A stretch of 64,000 nucleotides of DNA from Nocardia terpenica (GTDB taxonomy: Bacteria; Actinomycetota; Actinomycetes; Mycobacteriales; Mycobacteriaceae): assembly GCF_013186535.1 (NCBI RefSeq), contig NZ_JABMCZ010000005.1, forward strand, positions 1,550,001 to 1,614,000, given 5' to 3'. The notes under the pieces were generated by a model, which saw only the letters and a program-made list of their open reading frames with translations, was not told the DNA's origin and ran no database searches. The translations under genes and the position numbers were made by a program. This document shows positions 52,148 through 61,613 of the stretch, piece by piece (the first letter of the stretch is position 1; every line of letters starts with the position of its first letter).

Positions 52148-53182
52148 ATGCGAACAGCCATGGGCGCTCTGGTCGTAGTTCTGGCACTCGTTACGCTCGG
52201 CAATCCCGTCGCGGTCGCGCAACCTCCGGCGCAGCCGCAGAATTCCGTCGGTTCCGGGCTCTTGCAGACAGTCGCCGGGTTGCCGCCGATCCAGGCATTG
52301 GCCGAGATCACGCGCCAGCTGTTCGGGCCGGACGGGCGCTACATTCCGTGGGCTCGCCAGCTGCCGCCCCTTCCCGTACCACACACCCCGCAGGCCACGC
52401 CGTGCCCCAGCGGGGGACCCGAATGCATTACCCATGTCATTCAGGAAATGCAGCGTCGGGGGCGGGAAATGATCGACGCCTGTTCCGATAATGCCCCGAT
52501 GTTGCTGTCGTATCTGACGGCGACCCGGGCCACCAAGAACATCACCGGCAGTCCGGGCGAGTTCGAAGATCCTGCCTTCCTCCGCAATTGGGATCTCCAG
52601 TTCGCCGACTACTATTTCCGAGCTCTCGACGACTACTACCACGGGCGGCGCGACGCGGTCCCCGGCGCGTGGCGGCAGGCGTTCCAGGCCGCCGACACCC
52701 ATTCGGTGACGGTGCTGGCCGACGCGGTCCTGGGATACAACGCCCACATCACCCGGGATCTGCCGTTCGTCATCGCCGACATCGGCGTGACCGCGCCCGA
52801 CGGCACCAGCCGCAAACGCGACCACGAACGGGCCAGCCAGATGCTGACCGAATATCAGCACCAGGTCCTCACCGCCCTGACCGGCATGTACGAAGACGCC
52901 GATCCGACCATGCGCGCGGGCGCGAATCTCGAACCGATGGTCTACATGTCCTTCACCCAAGTCATTCAGGCCTGGCGTGAATACGCATGGCGCGCAGCCG
53001 AACAGCTGCTGCTGGCCCCCACGCCCGCCGACCGGGCGGCGGTGGCCGACCAGATCGAGAACCTGTCCCAAACACTCAGCCAGATCATCGTGCAACTGTT
53101 CACCCGCAACGACCCACCACCGCATCAGGGCCCGTGCGCGAAACCCACCGCCGAACTCGACCGAGAACTCGGACAGGCGTAG
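52148..53182 (+). CDS. Secreted DUF5995 family protein
   Basis: A 344-residue protein with a signal peptide (about residues 1-25, ending AVAQPP). The DUF5995 region is clear: EFEDPAFLRNWDLQFADYYFRALDDYYHG, PGAWRQAFQAAD and VLADAVLGYNAHITRDLPFVI. The function of this helical, His/Asp-containing family is unknown. ATG 52148 gives the signal peptide; no strong ribosome-binding site precedes it. Confidence 0.82.
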   Translation: MRTAMGALVVVLALVTLGNPVAVAQPPAQPQNSVGSGLLQTVAGLPPIQALAEITRQLFGPDGRYIPWARQLPPLPVPHTPQATPCPSGGPECITHVIQEMQRRGREMIDACSDNAPMLLSYLTATRATKNITGSPGEFEDPAFLRNWDLQFADYYFRALDDYYHGRRDAVPGAWRQAFQAADTHSVTVLADAVLGYNAHITRDLPFVIADIGVTAPDGTSRKRDHERASQMLTEYQHQVLTALTGMYEDADPTMRAGANLEPMVYMSFTQVIQAWREYAWRAAEQLLLAPTPADRAAVADQIENLSQTLSQIIVQLFTRNDPPPHQGPCAKPTAELDRELGQA

Positions 53183-53242
53183 CGGCTCCGGAGTGCGGCG
53201 GGGCACCGTGACTACCTCCCCAGCAGGTCGGCAACGCAACGG

Positions 53243-53332
53243 TTTACAAACTGACCGGGTACACCGGATAGCCTGCCCCCGCAAGCAAAGGCCCATCGCG
53301 GCGCGGATAGCCGAGGAACCAGCGCTTATACT
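53243..53332 (+). promoter_or_regulatory. Possible promoters of the Pls-peptidase operon
   Basis: Two weak candidates lie upstream: TTTACA (53243-53248) with GATAGC (53267-53272) at an 18-base spacing, and a TATACT -10 (53327-53332) without a good -35. Either could drive the 5.2-kb operon that follows. Confidence 0.3.
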
Positions 53333-53476
53333 CACCAGCCGAGTAGTTCCTACCGCCGAGGCTCGTAGGTGGTCGCGGGTCCGGGGGTGGGGGCCATGCC
53401 GCATTTGCCCCTCGGTAACCCCGGCGCGGTAGGACTGAAGACCACAGGTGTGGGGCCAAGGGAAGGCGGACGGGAC

Positions 53477-56400
53477 GTGACGGTGGGTTCGGAGCTGTCG
53501 GGGGTGTCGACGCCGTCGCCGTTACTGCGGGCGCGCGACGCCGCCCCGCCGCGCACGCTGGTCGACATCCTCGCCGAGACGGCCCGGGAGCATCCGGACG
53601 AACCCGCGATCGATGACGGCGCGGACGTCCTCAGCTATGCCGAACTGCTCGCCGAGATCGATGAGACCGTGGATCGACTGCATGCCGCGGGGGTGCGCGC
53701 GGGCGATCGGGTCGGTGTGCGCATTCCGTCGGCGACCGGTGAGTTGTATGTCACCATCCTGGCCGTGCTGCACGCCGGGGCCGCCTATGTCCCGGTGGAC
53801 GCCGACGATCCCGACGAGCGCGCCCGCCTGGTCTTCGGCGAGGCCGCGGTGACCGCGATCGTCACCGCCGACGGTATCGCCGCCCAGCGCACCGAGAACG
53901 CCCCCGCCCGTGCGGATTTCACCGCACCCCCGGCCCCCGGAGACGACGCCTGGATCATCTTCACCTCCGGATCGACCGGAACCCCGAAGGGCGTGGCGGT
54001 AACCCACCGCAACGCGGCCGCGTTCGTGGACGCCGAGGCACGAATGTTCCTGCGGGACAAGCCGATCGGCCCCGGCGATCGCATACTGGCCGGGCTCTCC
54101 GTCGCTTTCGACGCCTCCTGCGAGGAGATGTGGCTGGCGTGGCGGCACGGCGCGTGCCTGGTGCCTGCCCCGCGGTCGCTGGTGCGCAGCGGCATGGATC
54201 TGGGCCCGTGGCTGATGCGCCGCGAGATCAGCATCGTCTCCACCGTTCCGACGCTGGCCGCGATGTGGCCCGCGGAGGCGCTGGAGGCGGTGCGGCTGCT
54301 CATCTTCGGCGGCGAGGCCGTGCCGCCCGAACTCGCCGAACGCCTCGCCGGGACCGGCGGGCGCGAGGTGTGGAACACCTACGGCCCCACCGAGGCCACC
54401 GTGGTCGCCTGCGCGGCCGAGCTGACCGGTCGGGGCCCGGTGCGCATCGGGCTGCCGCTGGACGGCTGGGACCTGGCGGTGGTTGACGGCGCGGGAAATC
54501 CGGTGGGCGAGGGCGATTCCGGGGAACTGGTGATCGGCGGCGTCGGCCTGGCGCGCTACCTGGATCCCGCCAAGGACGCCGAGAAGTACGCGCCGATGCC
54601 GTCGCTGGGCTGGGAACGCGCCTACCGCAGCGGCGATCTGGTGCGCAACGAGGGCGCGGGCCTGATCTTCCTCGGCCGCGCCGACGATCAGGTCAAGATC
54701 GGCGGCCGCCGCATCGAACTCGGCGAGCTCGACAACGCGCTGCAACAGTTGCCCGGTGTCACCGCCGCGGCGGCGGCCGTGCGAACCACGCGGGCGGGCA
54801 ACAAGATTCTGGTCGGCTACCTGGCGAGCGCGGAACCGGATTTCGATCTGCAGCACGCCCGCGCCCTGCTGGCCGAGCGGCTGCCCGCGCCGCTGGTGCC
54901 GCGCCTGGCGCTGCTGGACGAATTACCCACGCGCACATCGGGAAAGGTCGACCGCGACGCGCTGCCCTGGCCGCCGCCCGGCGCGGAGCCCGAGCCGAGC
55001 CACGGGCTGACCGGCACCGCGGGCTGGGTCGCCGGACTGTTGACTTCGATTCTCGGAGCGGATGTTTCGGGGCCGGACGCGGACTTCTTCGACCTCGGCG
55101 GCGGATCGCTGGCCGCCGCCCAGCTGGTGACCGCGCTGCGCGAACGCTTCCCGCACGTCACCGTCGCGGACCTGTACGACCGGCCGCGCCTGGGCGCGCT
55201 GGTCGAATTCCTGGAGGCGGCCGCCCCGGTCGCCACCGCGGAACCGCGCCTGGTCGCCCCGACGCCGCGGCGCGCGCAGTGGGCGCAGGTGCTGGCGCTG
55301 GTGCCGCTCACCACGCTGACCGGGCTGCAGTGGCTGACCTGGCTGGGCATCGTCACCGATATCGCGCGCTGGTCCGGTGCGCTGCCGTGGATTCCGGGGC
55401 TGTCGTGGTGGTGGGCGCTGCTGGGATTCGTGTTGTTCATCTCGCCGCCCGGGCGGATGGCGCTGTGCGTCGCCGGGGCCCGGCTGCTGCTGCGCGGCGT
55501 GCGGCCGGGCAGCTATCCGCGCGGCGGCTCGGTGCATCTGCGGCTGTGGGCGGCGGTGCGACTGTCGGAGGCCAGCGGCGCCGAAAACCTTTCCGGCGCA
55601 CCATGGATGGTGCCGTTCGCGCGGGCGCTGGGCGCCAAGATCGGCAAGGGGGTGGACCTGCACACGCTGCCGCCGGTGACCGGAATGCTCGAGCTCGGCG
55701 ACGGTTGCAGCATCGAACCGGAGGTCGACCTCGCGGGCTACTGGATCGATGGCGACGTGGTGCGCATCGGCGCCGTCCGGATCGGCGCGGGCGCGGTCGT
55801 CGGCTCGCGCTCCACGCTGTTGCCCGGCGCGGTGGTGGGCAAGAATGCCGTTGTCGCACCGGGTTCGGCGGTATTCGGCAAGGTGAAGGCGGGCCAGGAG
55901 TGGGCCGGGTCGCCCGCGGTGAAGGTGGGTAGGGCCGAACATCCGTGGCCCCCGGCGGCGCCGCCGCGCGCGGGGCACTGGGTGGTGATCTTCGGGCTGA
56001 CGTCGATCGCCCTGGCCGCCATGCCGATCCTGGGCCTGGCCGCGGGCGGCGCGCTCATCGCGTGGTGGGTGCGCGCCGATCGGACGCTGCCCGCCGCGCT
56101 CGGGCACGCGTTCGCGATCCTGCCGGTCGCCACCGTGCTGAGCCTGGCGGTGTTCGCGGTGCTGACGGTGGTGGCCATCCGGTTGCTGAGCATCGGCCTG
56201 ACCGCGGGGTTCCATCCGGTGCGCAGCCGGGCGGGCTGGCAGGCGTGGGCCACCGAGCGGCTGATGGATTCGGCGCGCACCTTCCTGTTTCCGCTGTACG
56301 CGAGCCTGCTCACGCCGCTGTGGCTGCGGCTGCTGGGCGCGCGGATCGGCAAGGGCGTGGAGGCCTCGACGGTGCTGCTGCTGCCGAAGTTCACCGTCGT

Positions 56401-57373
56401 CGCCGACGGCGCGTTCCTGGCCGACGACACCATGATCGCCAGTTACGAGCTCGGCGGCGGCTGGCTGCGGATCGGCGAGGCGAAGGTCGGCAAGCGGGCG
56501 TTCCTCGGCAATTCGGGGATGACCGCGCCCGGCCGCCGGGTGCCGAAGAACGGCCTGGTGGCGGTGCTGTCGGCCGCGCCGGAGAAGGCGAAGGCGGGGT
56601 CGTCGTGGCTGGGCAGTCCGCCGGTTCGGTTGCGGCGCAAGGCCGGTGACTCCGATACCGCGCGCACCTTCGATCCGCCGGTGCGGCTGAAGCTGGCCCG
56701 CGCCATCGTCGAGACCTGCCGGCTGATTCCGGTGATGGTGACCTTCGGCATCGGCCTGGGCGTGCTGTTCGCGCTGGCGTGGCTGGCCGAGGACACCGGG
56801 TACTGGTTCGCGGCGCTGCTGTCCGGGGTGGTGCTGCTGGTCGCGGGCGGGCTGGCCGGTGTCTGCGCGGTGGTGGCGAAGTGGCTGATGGTGGGGCGGA
56901 TCGAGAAGGTCGAGCATCCGCTGTGGAGTTCGTTCGTGTGGCGCAACGAGGTCTCCGACGCCTTCGTGGAAACCGTTGCGGCGCCGTGGTTCGCGCGCGC
57001 CGCGACCGGTACCGCGGTGATGAACATCTGGCTGCGCGGGCTGGGGGCGCGGATCGGGCGTGGCGTGTGGTGCGAGTCGTACTGGCTGCCGGAGGCCGAT
57101 CTGGTGACCCTCGGCGACGGCGCGACCGTGGAACGCGGCTGTGTCGTGCAGACCCACCTGTTCCATGATCGGATCATGGCCATGGATACGGTGATACTCG
57201 ATGCGGGAGCGACGCTGGGCCCGCACTGCGTGGCGCTGCCCGCGGCGCGCATCGGCGCGGGCGCGACGGTCGGACCGGCGTCGCTGGTGATGCGCGGCGA
57301 CACGGTGCCGCCCTCGACGCGCTGGTGGGGCAACCCGATCGCGCCGTGGCCGGACGCGAAGGCGCGCGGCTGA
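53477..57373 (+). CDS. Pls/PosA-family nonribosomal peptide synthetase-like membrane enzyme
   Basis: A 1298-residue protein: adenylation domain (about 15-505; TSGSTGTPKG, NTYGPTEATV, YRSGDL, KIGGRRIELGE, TSGKVDRDAL), a carrier domain (about 520-585, Ser in DLGGGSLAAAQL), then three blocks of left-handed beta-helix hexapeptide repeats, each next to pairs of transmembrane helices. This is the layout of poly-lysine synthetase Pls, where the membrane part chains single activated amino acids. The amino acid cannot be named from the pocket here. GTG 53477 follows GGAAGG; ATG 53396 and GTG 53369 are longer alternatives. The stop overlaps the peptidase ATG. Confidence 0.88.
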   Translation: MTVGSELSGVSTPSPLLRARDAAPPRTLVDILAETAREHPDEPAIDDGADVLSYAELLAEIDETVDRLHAAGVRAGDRVGVRIPSATGELYVTILAVLHAGAAYVPVDADDPDERARLVFGEAAVTAIVTADGIAAQRTENAPARADFTAPPAPGDDAWIIFTSGSTGTPKGVAVTHRNAAAFVDAEARMFLRDKPIGPGDRILAGLSVAFDASCEEMWLAWRHGACLVPAPRSLVRSGMDLGPWLMRREISIVSTVPTLAAMWPAEALEAVRLLIFGGEAVPPELAERLAGTGGREVWNTYGPTEATVVACAAELTGRGPVRIGLPLDGWDLAVVDGAGNPVGEGDSGELVIGGVGLARYLDPAKDAEKYAPMPSLGWERAYRSGDLVRNEGAGLIFLGRADDQVKIGGRRIELGELDNALQQLPGVTAAAAAVRTTRAGNKILVGYLASAEPDFDLQHARALLAERLPAPLVPRLALLDELPTRTSGKVDRDALPWPPPGAEPEPSHGLTGTAGWVAGLLTSILGADVSGPDADFFDLGGGSLAAAQLVTALRERFPHVTVADLYDRPRLGALVEFLEAAAPVATAEPRLVAPTPRRAQWAQVLALVPLTTLTGLQWLTWLGIVTDIARWSGALPWIPGLSWWWALLGFVLFISPPGRMALCVAGARLLLRGVRPGSYPRGGSVHLRLWAAVRLSEASGAENLSGAPWMVPFARALGAKIGKGVDLHTLPPVTGMLELGDGCSIEPEVDLAGYWIDGDVVRIGAVRIGAGAVVGSRSTLLPGAVVGKNAVVAPGSAVFGKVKAGQEWAGSPAVKVGRAEHPWPPAAPPRAGHWVVIFGLTSIALAAMPILGLAAGGALIAWWVRADRTLPAALGHAFAILPVATVLSLAVFAVLTVVAIRLLSIGLTAGFHPVRSRAGWQAWATERLMDSARTFLFPLYASLLTPLWLRLLGARIGKGVEASTVLLLPKFTVVADGAFLADDTMIASYELGGGWLRIGEAKVGKRAFLGNSGMTAPGRRVPKNGLVAVLSAAPEKAKAGSSWLGSPPVRLRRKAGDSDTARTFDPPVRLKLARAIVETCRLIPVMVTFGIGLGVLFALAWLAEDTGYWFAALLSGVVLLVAGGLAGVCAVVAKWLMVGRIEKVEHPLWSSFVWRNEVSDAFVETVAAPWFARAATGTAVMNIWLRGLGARIGRGVWCESYWLPEADLVTLGDGATVERGCVVQTHLFHDRIMAMDTVILDAGATLGPHCVALPAARIGAGATVGPASLVMRGDTVPPSTRWWGNPIAPWPDAKARG

Positions 57374-58710
57374 TGGCGGGCGAGCTCACCGACGAACCGA
57401 TCGATGACTATCTGCCGCACAACGGCAATCGCGGCTATCGGGTGTCGCGCTACGAGCTGGATCTGGTCTACAAGGTCGCGAGCAACCGGCTGGCGGGCCG
57501 CGCGGTCATCACCGCGGCGACCACGCGGGCGCGGCCCCGGTTCTCCCTCGATCTGGCCCAATCGCTCACCGTCACAAAGCTTTTCGTCAACGGCTCGAAG
57601 GCGGCCAAGTACACCCATCAGCGCGGGAAGCTGACCTTCGCTCCGGCGCAGCAGATTCCGGCGGGCGGAGCGCTCACCATCGATGTCCACTACCGGGGCA
57701 CACCCAGGCCCGTGCACGGCCCCTGGGGCGAGGTGGGCTGGGAGGAGCTGAGCGACGGGGTGCTGGTGTCGGGCCAGCCGAACGGGGCGGCGTCGTGGTT
57801 TCCGTGCGACGATCATCCCGGCGCGAAGGCGAGCTACCGCATCTCGGTCACCGCCGATTCCCCGTATTACGTTGTCGCCAACGGTGTTCTGACGCACAAG
57901 CGGGTCAAGGCCAGCCAGACCACCTGGGTGTACGAGCAGCCCGAGCCGATGTCCAGCTATCTGGCGACCGTGCAGATCGGGCCGTACCGGAATTACCGCA
58001 TCCACCCGGCCGCGAGCGGCGAGCCGCCGATGCAGGCGATCCTGCCCCCGAAGCTGCTGCCCCGGTTCGAGCACGACTTCGCGCGGCAGCCGCTCATGAT
58101 GGCGGAATTCCAGCGCCGGTTCGGTCCGTACCCGTTCGAGGGCTACACGGTGGTGGTGACCGACGACGAGCTCGAAATCCCGCTGGAGGCACAGGGATTG
58201 TCGATCTTCGGTGCCAATCACTGTGACGGCGAACGCGGTTCGGAGCGACTGATCGCACATGAGCTCGCGCACCAGTGGTTCGGCAACAGCCTGACGGTGC
58301 GGCGCTGGCGCGACATCTGGCTGCACGAGGGTTTCGCCTGCTATGCCGAGTGGATCTGGTCGGAGGCGGCGGGCGGCCCGAGCGCCGACGCCCTGGCCCG
58401 CGCGGCCTGGCAGCACCTGTCGCGCGCACCGCAGGACATCGTGATCGGCGACCCGGGACCGGGCGCCATGTTCGACGACCGGGTCTACAAGCGCGGCGCG
58501 CTCACCCTGCACGCGCTCCGCCGGTATCTCGGCGATCCGAAATTCTTCACTCTCCTCCGGAATTGGACCGCCCGCCACCGGCACGCCACCGTCGACACCA
58601 CGGAATTCGCGGCACTCGCGGAGCGATTCAGCGAAACGTCGTTCCGCCCGCTGTGGGAGCAATGGCTGTACAAAACCGCGCTCCCGGATCTTCCTTTCCC
58701 GGACGCCTGA
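57373..58710 (+). CDS. M1-family metallopeptidase (short form)
   Basis: A 445-residue gluzincin of the M1 aminopeptidase family lacking the C-terminal ERAP-like domain. Zinc ligands are in HELAHQWFGN and the downstream Glu of LHEGFACYAEW; an exopeptidase-type GxMEN is replaced by LEAQGLSIFG. A later YKRGALTLHALR block has the catalytic Tyr. TGATG overlap couples it to the Pls-like gene, a pairing seen in other actinomycetes, so it may trim or release the peptide product (inference). Confidence 0.9.
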   Translation: MAGELTDEPIDDYLPHNGNRGYRVSRYELDLVYKVASNRLAGRAVITAATTRARPRFSLDLAQSLTVTKLFVNGSKAAKYTHQRGKLTFAPAQQIPAGGALTIDVHYRGTPRPVHGPWGEVGWEELSDGVLVSGQPNGAASWFPCDDHPGAKASYRISVTADSPYYVVANGVLTHKRVKASQTTWVYEQPEPMSSYLATVQIGPYRNYRIHPAASGEPPMQAILPPKLLPRFEHDFARQPLMMAEFQRRFGPYPFEGYTVVVTDDELEIPLEAQGLSIFGANHCDGERGSERLIAHELAHQWFGNSLTVRRWRDIWLHEGFACYAEWIWSEAAGGPSADALARAAWQHLSRAPQDIVIGDPGPGAMFDDRVYKRGALTLHALRRYLGDPKFFTLLRNWTARHRHATVDTTEFAALAERFSETSFRPLWEQWLYKTALPDLPFPDA

Positions 58711-58835
58711 TTTATCGCGCGGAATCGAACCTATTGCTATCGCGGAGCGTACGAAGCGGTATGCTCGGTCCACTCTTACCCGTGTCGGAGCGTGAGAATG
58801 CGTTCTTCCGGAGTGCACCGAGGGGGTCGCGCGCC

Positions 58836-59702
58836 ATGGCAGGCAAGCGCACCGTGCTCACCGTCCAGTTGCGACGGCTGGCAGCGCTGCTGTTCGAGAT
58901 GAGGGAACACGCCGGGCTCAGCAAGGAAGTGGTGAGCGCCCGCACCGGCATCAATGTCACCACGCTGTACCGGATCGAGACCGCGCAGGCCCGCCCGCAA
59001 CGCCGCACGCTGATGGCGATGCTCGACCTGTACGGCGTCGACGGCGATCAGCGCACCGACGCATTGCAACTGCTCCAGGAGGCGCAGAAGCCGGGCATGT
59101 CGCGGCCGTTCGAGGCGGCGGTGTCGGAGGTGTACGCGGCCTACATCAACTTCGAGACCGAGGCGCTGTCGGCCCGGCTGTTCCAGACCTCGTTCGTCCC
59201 CGGCCTGTTGCAGACCGAGCGTTACGCGTGGGCGGTGCTCGACACGGCCATGCCCAAGGTGGAGACCTCGGTCATCGAGCAGCGACTACGTGCCCGCTTC
59301 GAGCGCGCGAAGGTGCTCAGCCGCGACGACGGCAACCCGCTCGAGCTATGGGTGGTGCTGGACGAGGCGGCCATCCAGCGGGTGGTGGGCGGCCCGGATG
59401 TCATGCGCGAGCAGCTGTTACGGCTCACCGAGGAATCCGACAAACGCAATGTGATCCTGCAGGTGCTGCCCTTCGACGCGGGCGCGCATCCGGCCATGGT
59501 CGGCTCGTTCGTGGTGCTGGACTTCCCCGACCCCGCCGACCCCGAACTGGTGTACGTCGAGGGCATCGCGGGCGACGATATCGTCGAGGGCCACAACGAA
59601 ATCCGCCGCTTCGGCGTCATGTTCGACCAACTCCGCGCCATGGCCCTCAGCCCTCGCGACTCCACCACCCTGATCTCCGAGGCCGCCGACCGACTTCGAT
59701 GA
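58836..59702 (+). CDS. XRE-family regulator with DUF5753
   Basis: A 288-residue actinobacterial regulator: N-terminal helix-turn-helix (LLFEMREHAGLSKEVVSARTGINVTTLYRIETAQARP) and the large C-terminal DUF5753 sensor domain (SFVPGLLQTERYAWAVL, LDEAAIQRVVGG, VILQVLPFDAGAHPAM, FVVLDFPDP). Such proteins often pair with a DUF397 gene; none is seen here. ATG 58836 was chosen for the domain start; ATG 58761 is a longer alternative. Confidence 0.88.
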   Translation: MAGKRTVLTVQLRRLAALLFEMREHAGLSKEVVSARTGINVTTLYRIETAQARPQRRTLMAMLDLYGVDGDQRTDALQLLQEAQKPGMSRPFEAAVSEVYAAYINFETEALSARLFQTSFVPGLLQTERYAWAVLDTAMPKVETSVIEQRLRARFERAKVLSRDDGNPLELWVVLDEAAIQRVVGGPDVMREQLLRLTEESDKRNVILQVLPFDAGAHPAMVGSFVVLDFPDPADPELVYVEGIAGDDIVEGHNEIRRFGVMFDQLRAMALSPRDSTTLISEAADRLR

Positions 59703-59817
59703 CCCCGGCCAAAAGCACGCCGGGATCACAGTGATACTCATGATTCCGGCGTGCGGTGATACTCATGGCCCCCGGCATGCGGTGATACTCATGGTCCCGG
59801 CATGCTTTTGGCCGGGA
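59703..59817. repeat. Inverted repeat enclosing three tandem repeats
   Basis: Outer arms CCCCGGCCAAAAGCACGCC.. (59703-59725) and its near-perfect reverse complement (59795-59817, two mismatches in 23) flank three copies of GTGATACTCATG (59731, 59756, 59782), spaced 25-26 bases. Each arm is itself a small CCCGGC/GCCGGG hairpin. It separates two convergent genes and may act as a two-way terminator; a related unit occurs at 62515-62567. Confidence 0.75.
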
Positions 59818-60627
59818 TCATCTCCGACTGGCCCGCCGATACCCTACCAACGCGGGCACCGCGCACACCACCGTGACCGCCACGGACCAGCACACCGTCG
59901 CCAGCAGCGGACCCCGCACCGGGCCGCCCAGCGACAATCCGCGCATGGCGTCGATCGCGTACGACATGGGCTGGTGTGCCACCAGTGGTTTCGCCCAGGC
60001 CGGATAGGCGGGCAGCGGGACGAAGCCGGTGGAGAAGAACATCAGCAGCGACGAGCCCAGCGAAATCACCTCCACCAGAGCGGCTCCCGGCGTCCAGACC
60101 GCGACCGCGGTGACCAGCACGGCGAAGGCGAGCCCGTACAGCAGCGGCACCGTCAGCGTCGCCGCCGCGGCCGCCGGGCCCTGCCGGAACCGGAAGCCCA
60201 GCGCGATCCCGACCGCGAAAAGCACCACGGTGCAGGTCAGAATGCGCGCGGCCTCGGCGGCCAGCCGCGCCAGCGGACCCGACGCCCGATGCACCGGCAG
60301 CACCCAGAATCGGGCCAGCAGCCCGGCATCGCGCTCGCGGCCCAGCGTCACCGCCCCGGCCACCGACCCCGACATCACCGACACCAGCGTCACCATCGGC
60401 ACCGACCCGTACAGCGCGTCCGCCCCGGAGAACATCGAGATCTGCCGCCCCAGAACGGTATTCAGCACGATCAGCAGCAGCGCCGGGAACCCCAGCGACT
60501 GCGCGGTGGTCACCGGGTCGCGCCGCCAGCGGGTCAGCAGCCGCCGGGTCTGGATCACGGTCTGCGGCAGCATCCGCCGCCAGGTCTCGGTGCGGCGCGG
60601 CGCGATCGGAAGGTCCGCGGCGGTCAT
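59818..60627 (-). CDS. ABC-2-type permease subunit
   Basis: A 269-residue, six-helix ABC-2 permease of the drug/daunorubicin-exporter type: a cytoplasmic lead-in (RRMLPQTVIQTRRLLTRWRRDP), then helices including GLAFAVLVTAVAVWTPGAALVEVISLG and FFSTGFVPLPAYPAWAKPLVAHQPMSYAIDAMR, the conserved exit motif. It overlaps the upstream permease gene by four bases (ATGA). No ATPase gene accompanies the pair in the window. Confidence 0.88.
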   Translation of the reverse strand: MTAADLPIAPRRTETWRRMLPQTVIQTRRLLTRWRRDPVTTAQSLGFPALLLIVLNTVLGRQISMFSGADALYGSVPMVTLVSVMSGSVAGAVTLGRERDAGLLARFWVLPVHRASGPLARLAAEAARILTCTVVLFAVGIALGFRFRQGPAAAAATLTVPLLYGLAFAVLVTAVAVWTPGAALVEVISLGSSLLMFFSTGFVPLPAYPAWAKPLVAHQPMSYAIDAMRGLSLGGPVRGPLLATVCWSVAVTVVCAVPALVGYRRASRR

Positions 60628-61442
60628 CGCTGCCTCCGCACCGCCACCAGCACCGACGCCCCGCCGAACGCGAGCAGCCCGGCCAGCGCCCAGCCCAGCC
60701 CCGGCCCCACCGCGGGCCAGGTCACCGGTCCCGCGCGCCCGCCGCGGTCACCGGCCAGCACTCGCATGGTCCCGACGAACTGCGACACCGGCTGATCGCG
60801 CGCGAAACCCTGCACCCAGTGCGGGAATTGGCGCACCGGCGCGAAGCCGGTGGACACCATGCCGAGGATCAGCTGCGGCAGCACCAGCGCCTGCGTGGTG
60901 GCCTCCGGGCTCCGCGACAGCGTGCCCAGCAGATCCCCCATCAGGCTCAGCACCAGCCCGAGCAGCAGCACGAACGCGGCGAAAGCCACCGTGTGCCACC
61001 GGCTTCCGTAGAACCGGAAGCCGATCACGGTGCCGCACACCAGCGCCGCCGCCGCGGCGAGCACCACCCGGTAGAGCGCGGCCACGGTGCGCGCGAACAG
61101 CGGCGTCGCCGACGGCATCGGCATCGTCGCGAACCGGGCGTCGAGGCCGTCGCGCGCGTCCCCGGCCGCGCGGAACGCGGCCGTGGTGGCGCAGAACGAC
61201 ACCGCCTGCATGACCACCATCGGCATCAGATACTGGGCGTAGCTGCTCAGCCCGTGCCCGGCGAAGGTCATCACCCGGTTCAGCGGCACGTAGAAGCCGA
61301 CGGTGAACACCGTGGGCGCCAGCAGCGCGGTCGCCACCTCGCCGTTGCGCAGCGAGGGCCGGACCAGCCGAAGCGCCAGCACCCAGCATTGCGTCGGCCA
61401 GTGCCGCCGTACGTCGGGGGTATGGCGCGTAGCGACGATCAC
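60624..61442 (-). CDS. ABC-2-type permease subunit, partner
   Basis: A 272-residue paralogue with the same topology and exit motif (LGMVSTGFAPVRQFPHWVQGFARDQPVSQFVGTMR). The frame is open to 61535, but GTG 61442 has GGAAGG at good spacing and gives a normal cytoplasmic N-terminus. Together with the next gene it probably forms a heterodimeric exporter that borrows an ATPase encoded elsewhere. Confidence 0.85.
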   Translation of the reverse strand: MIVATRHTPDVRRHWPTQCWVLALRLVRPSLRNGEVATALLAPTVFTVGFYVPLNRVMTFAGHGLSSYAQYLMPMVVMQAVSFCATTAAFRAAGDARDGLDARFATMPMPSATPLFARTVAALYRVVLAAAAALVCGTVIGFRFYGSRWHTVAFAAFVLLLGLVLSLMGDLLGTLSRSPEATTQALVLPQLILGMVSTGFAPVRQFPHWVQGFARDQPVSQFVGTMRVLAGDRGGRAGPVTWPAVGPGLGWALAGLLAFGGASVLVAVRRQR

Positions 61443-61613
61443 CGCATCGAATCCTTCCCGCGTGCTGCCCGGACGGTGCCCCCATCTCACCAGACTCCCG
61501 CGGCCGCGAGCGGGATTGCCGCACAGGAGCGTCAAGCCCCCCGGCCCCTATTCGCGGGAACCCGGCGCGTCGTCCGCCCACCCGGAACTACCGCGGCCAC
61601 TATGCTGACCGCC

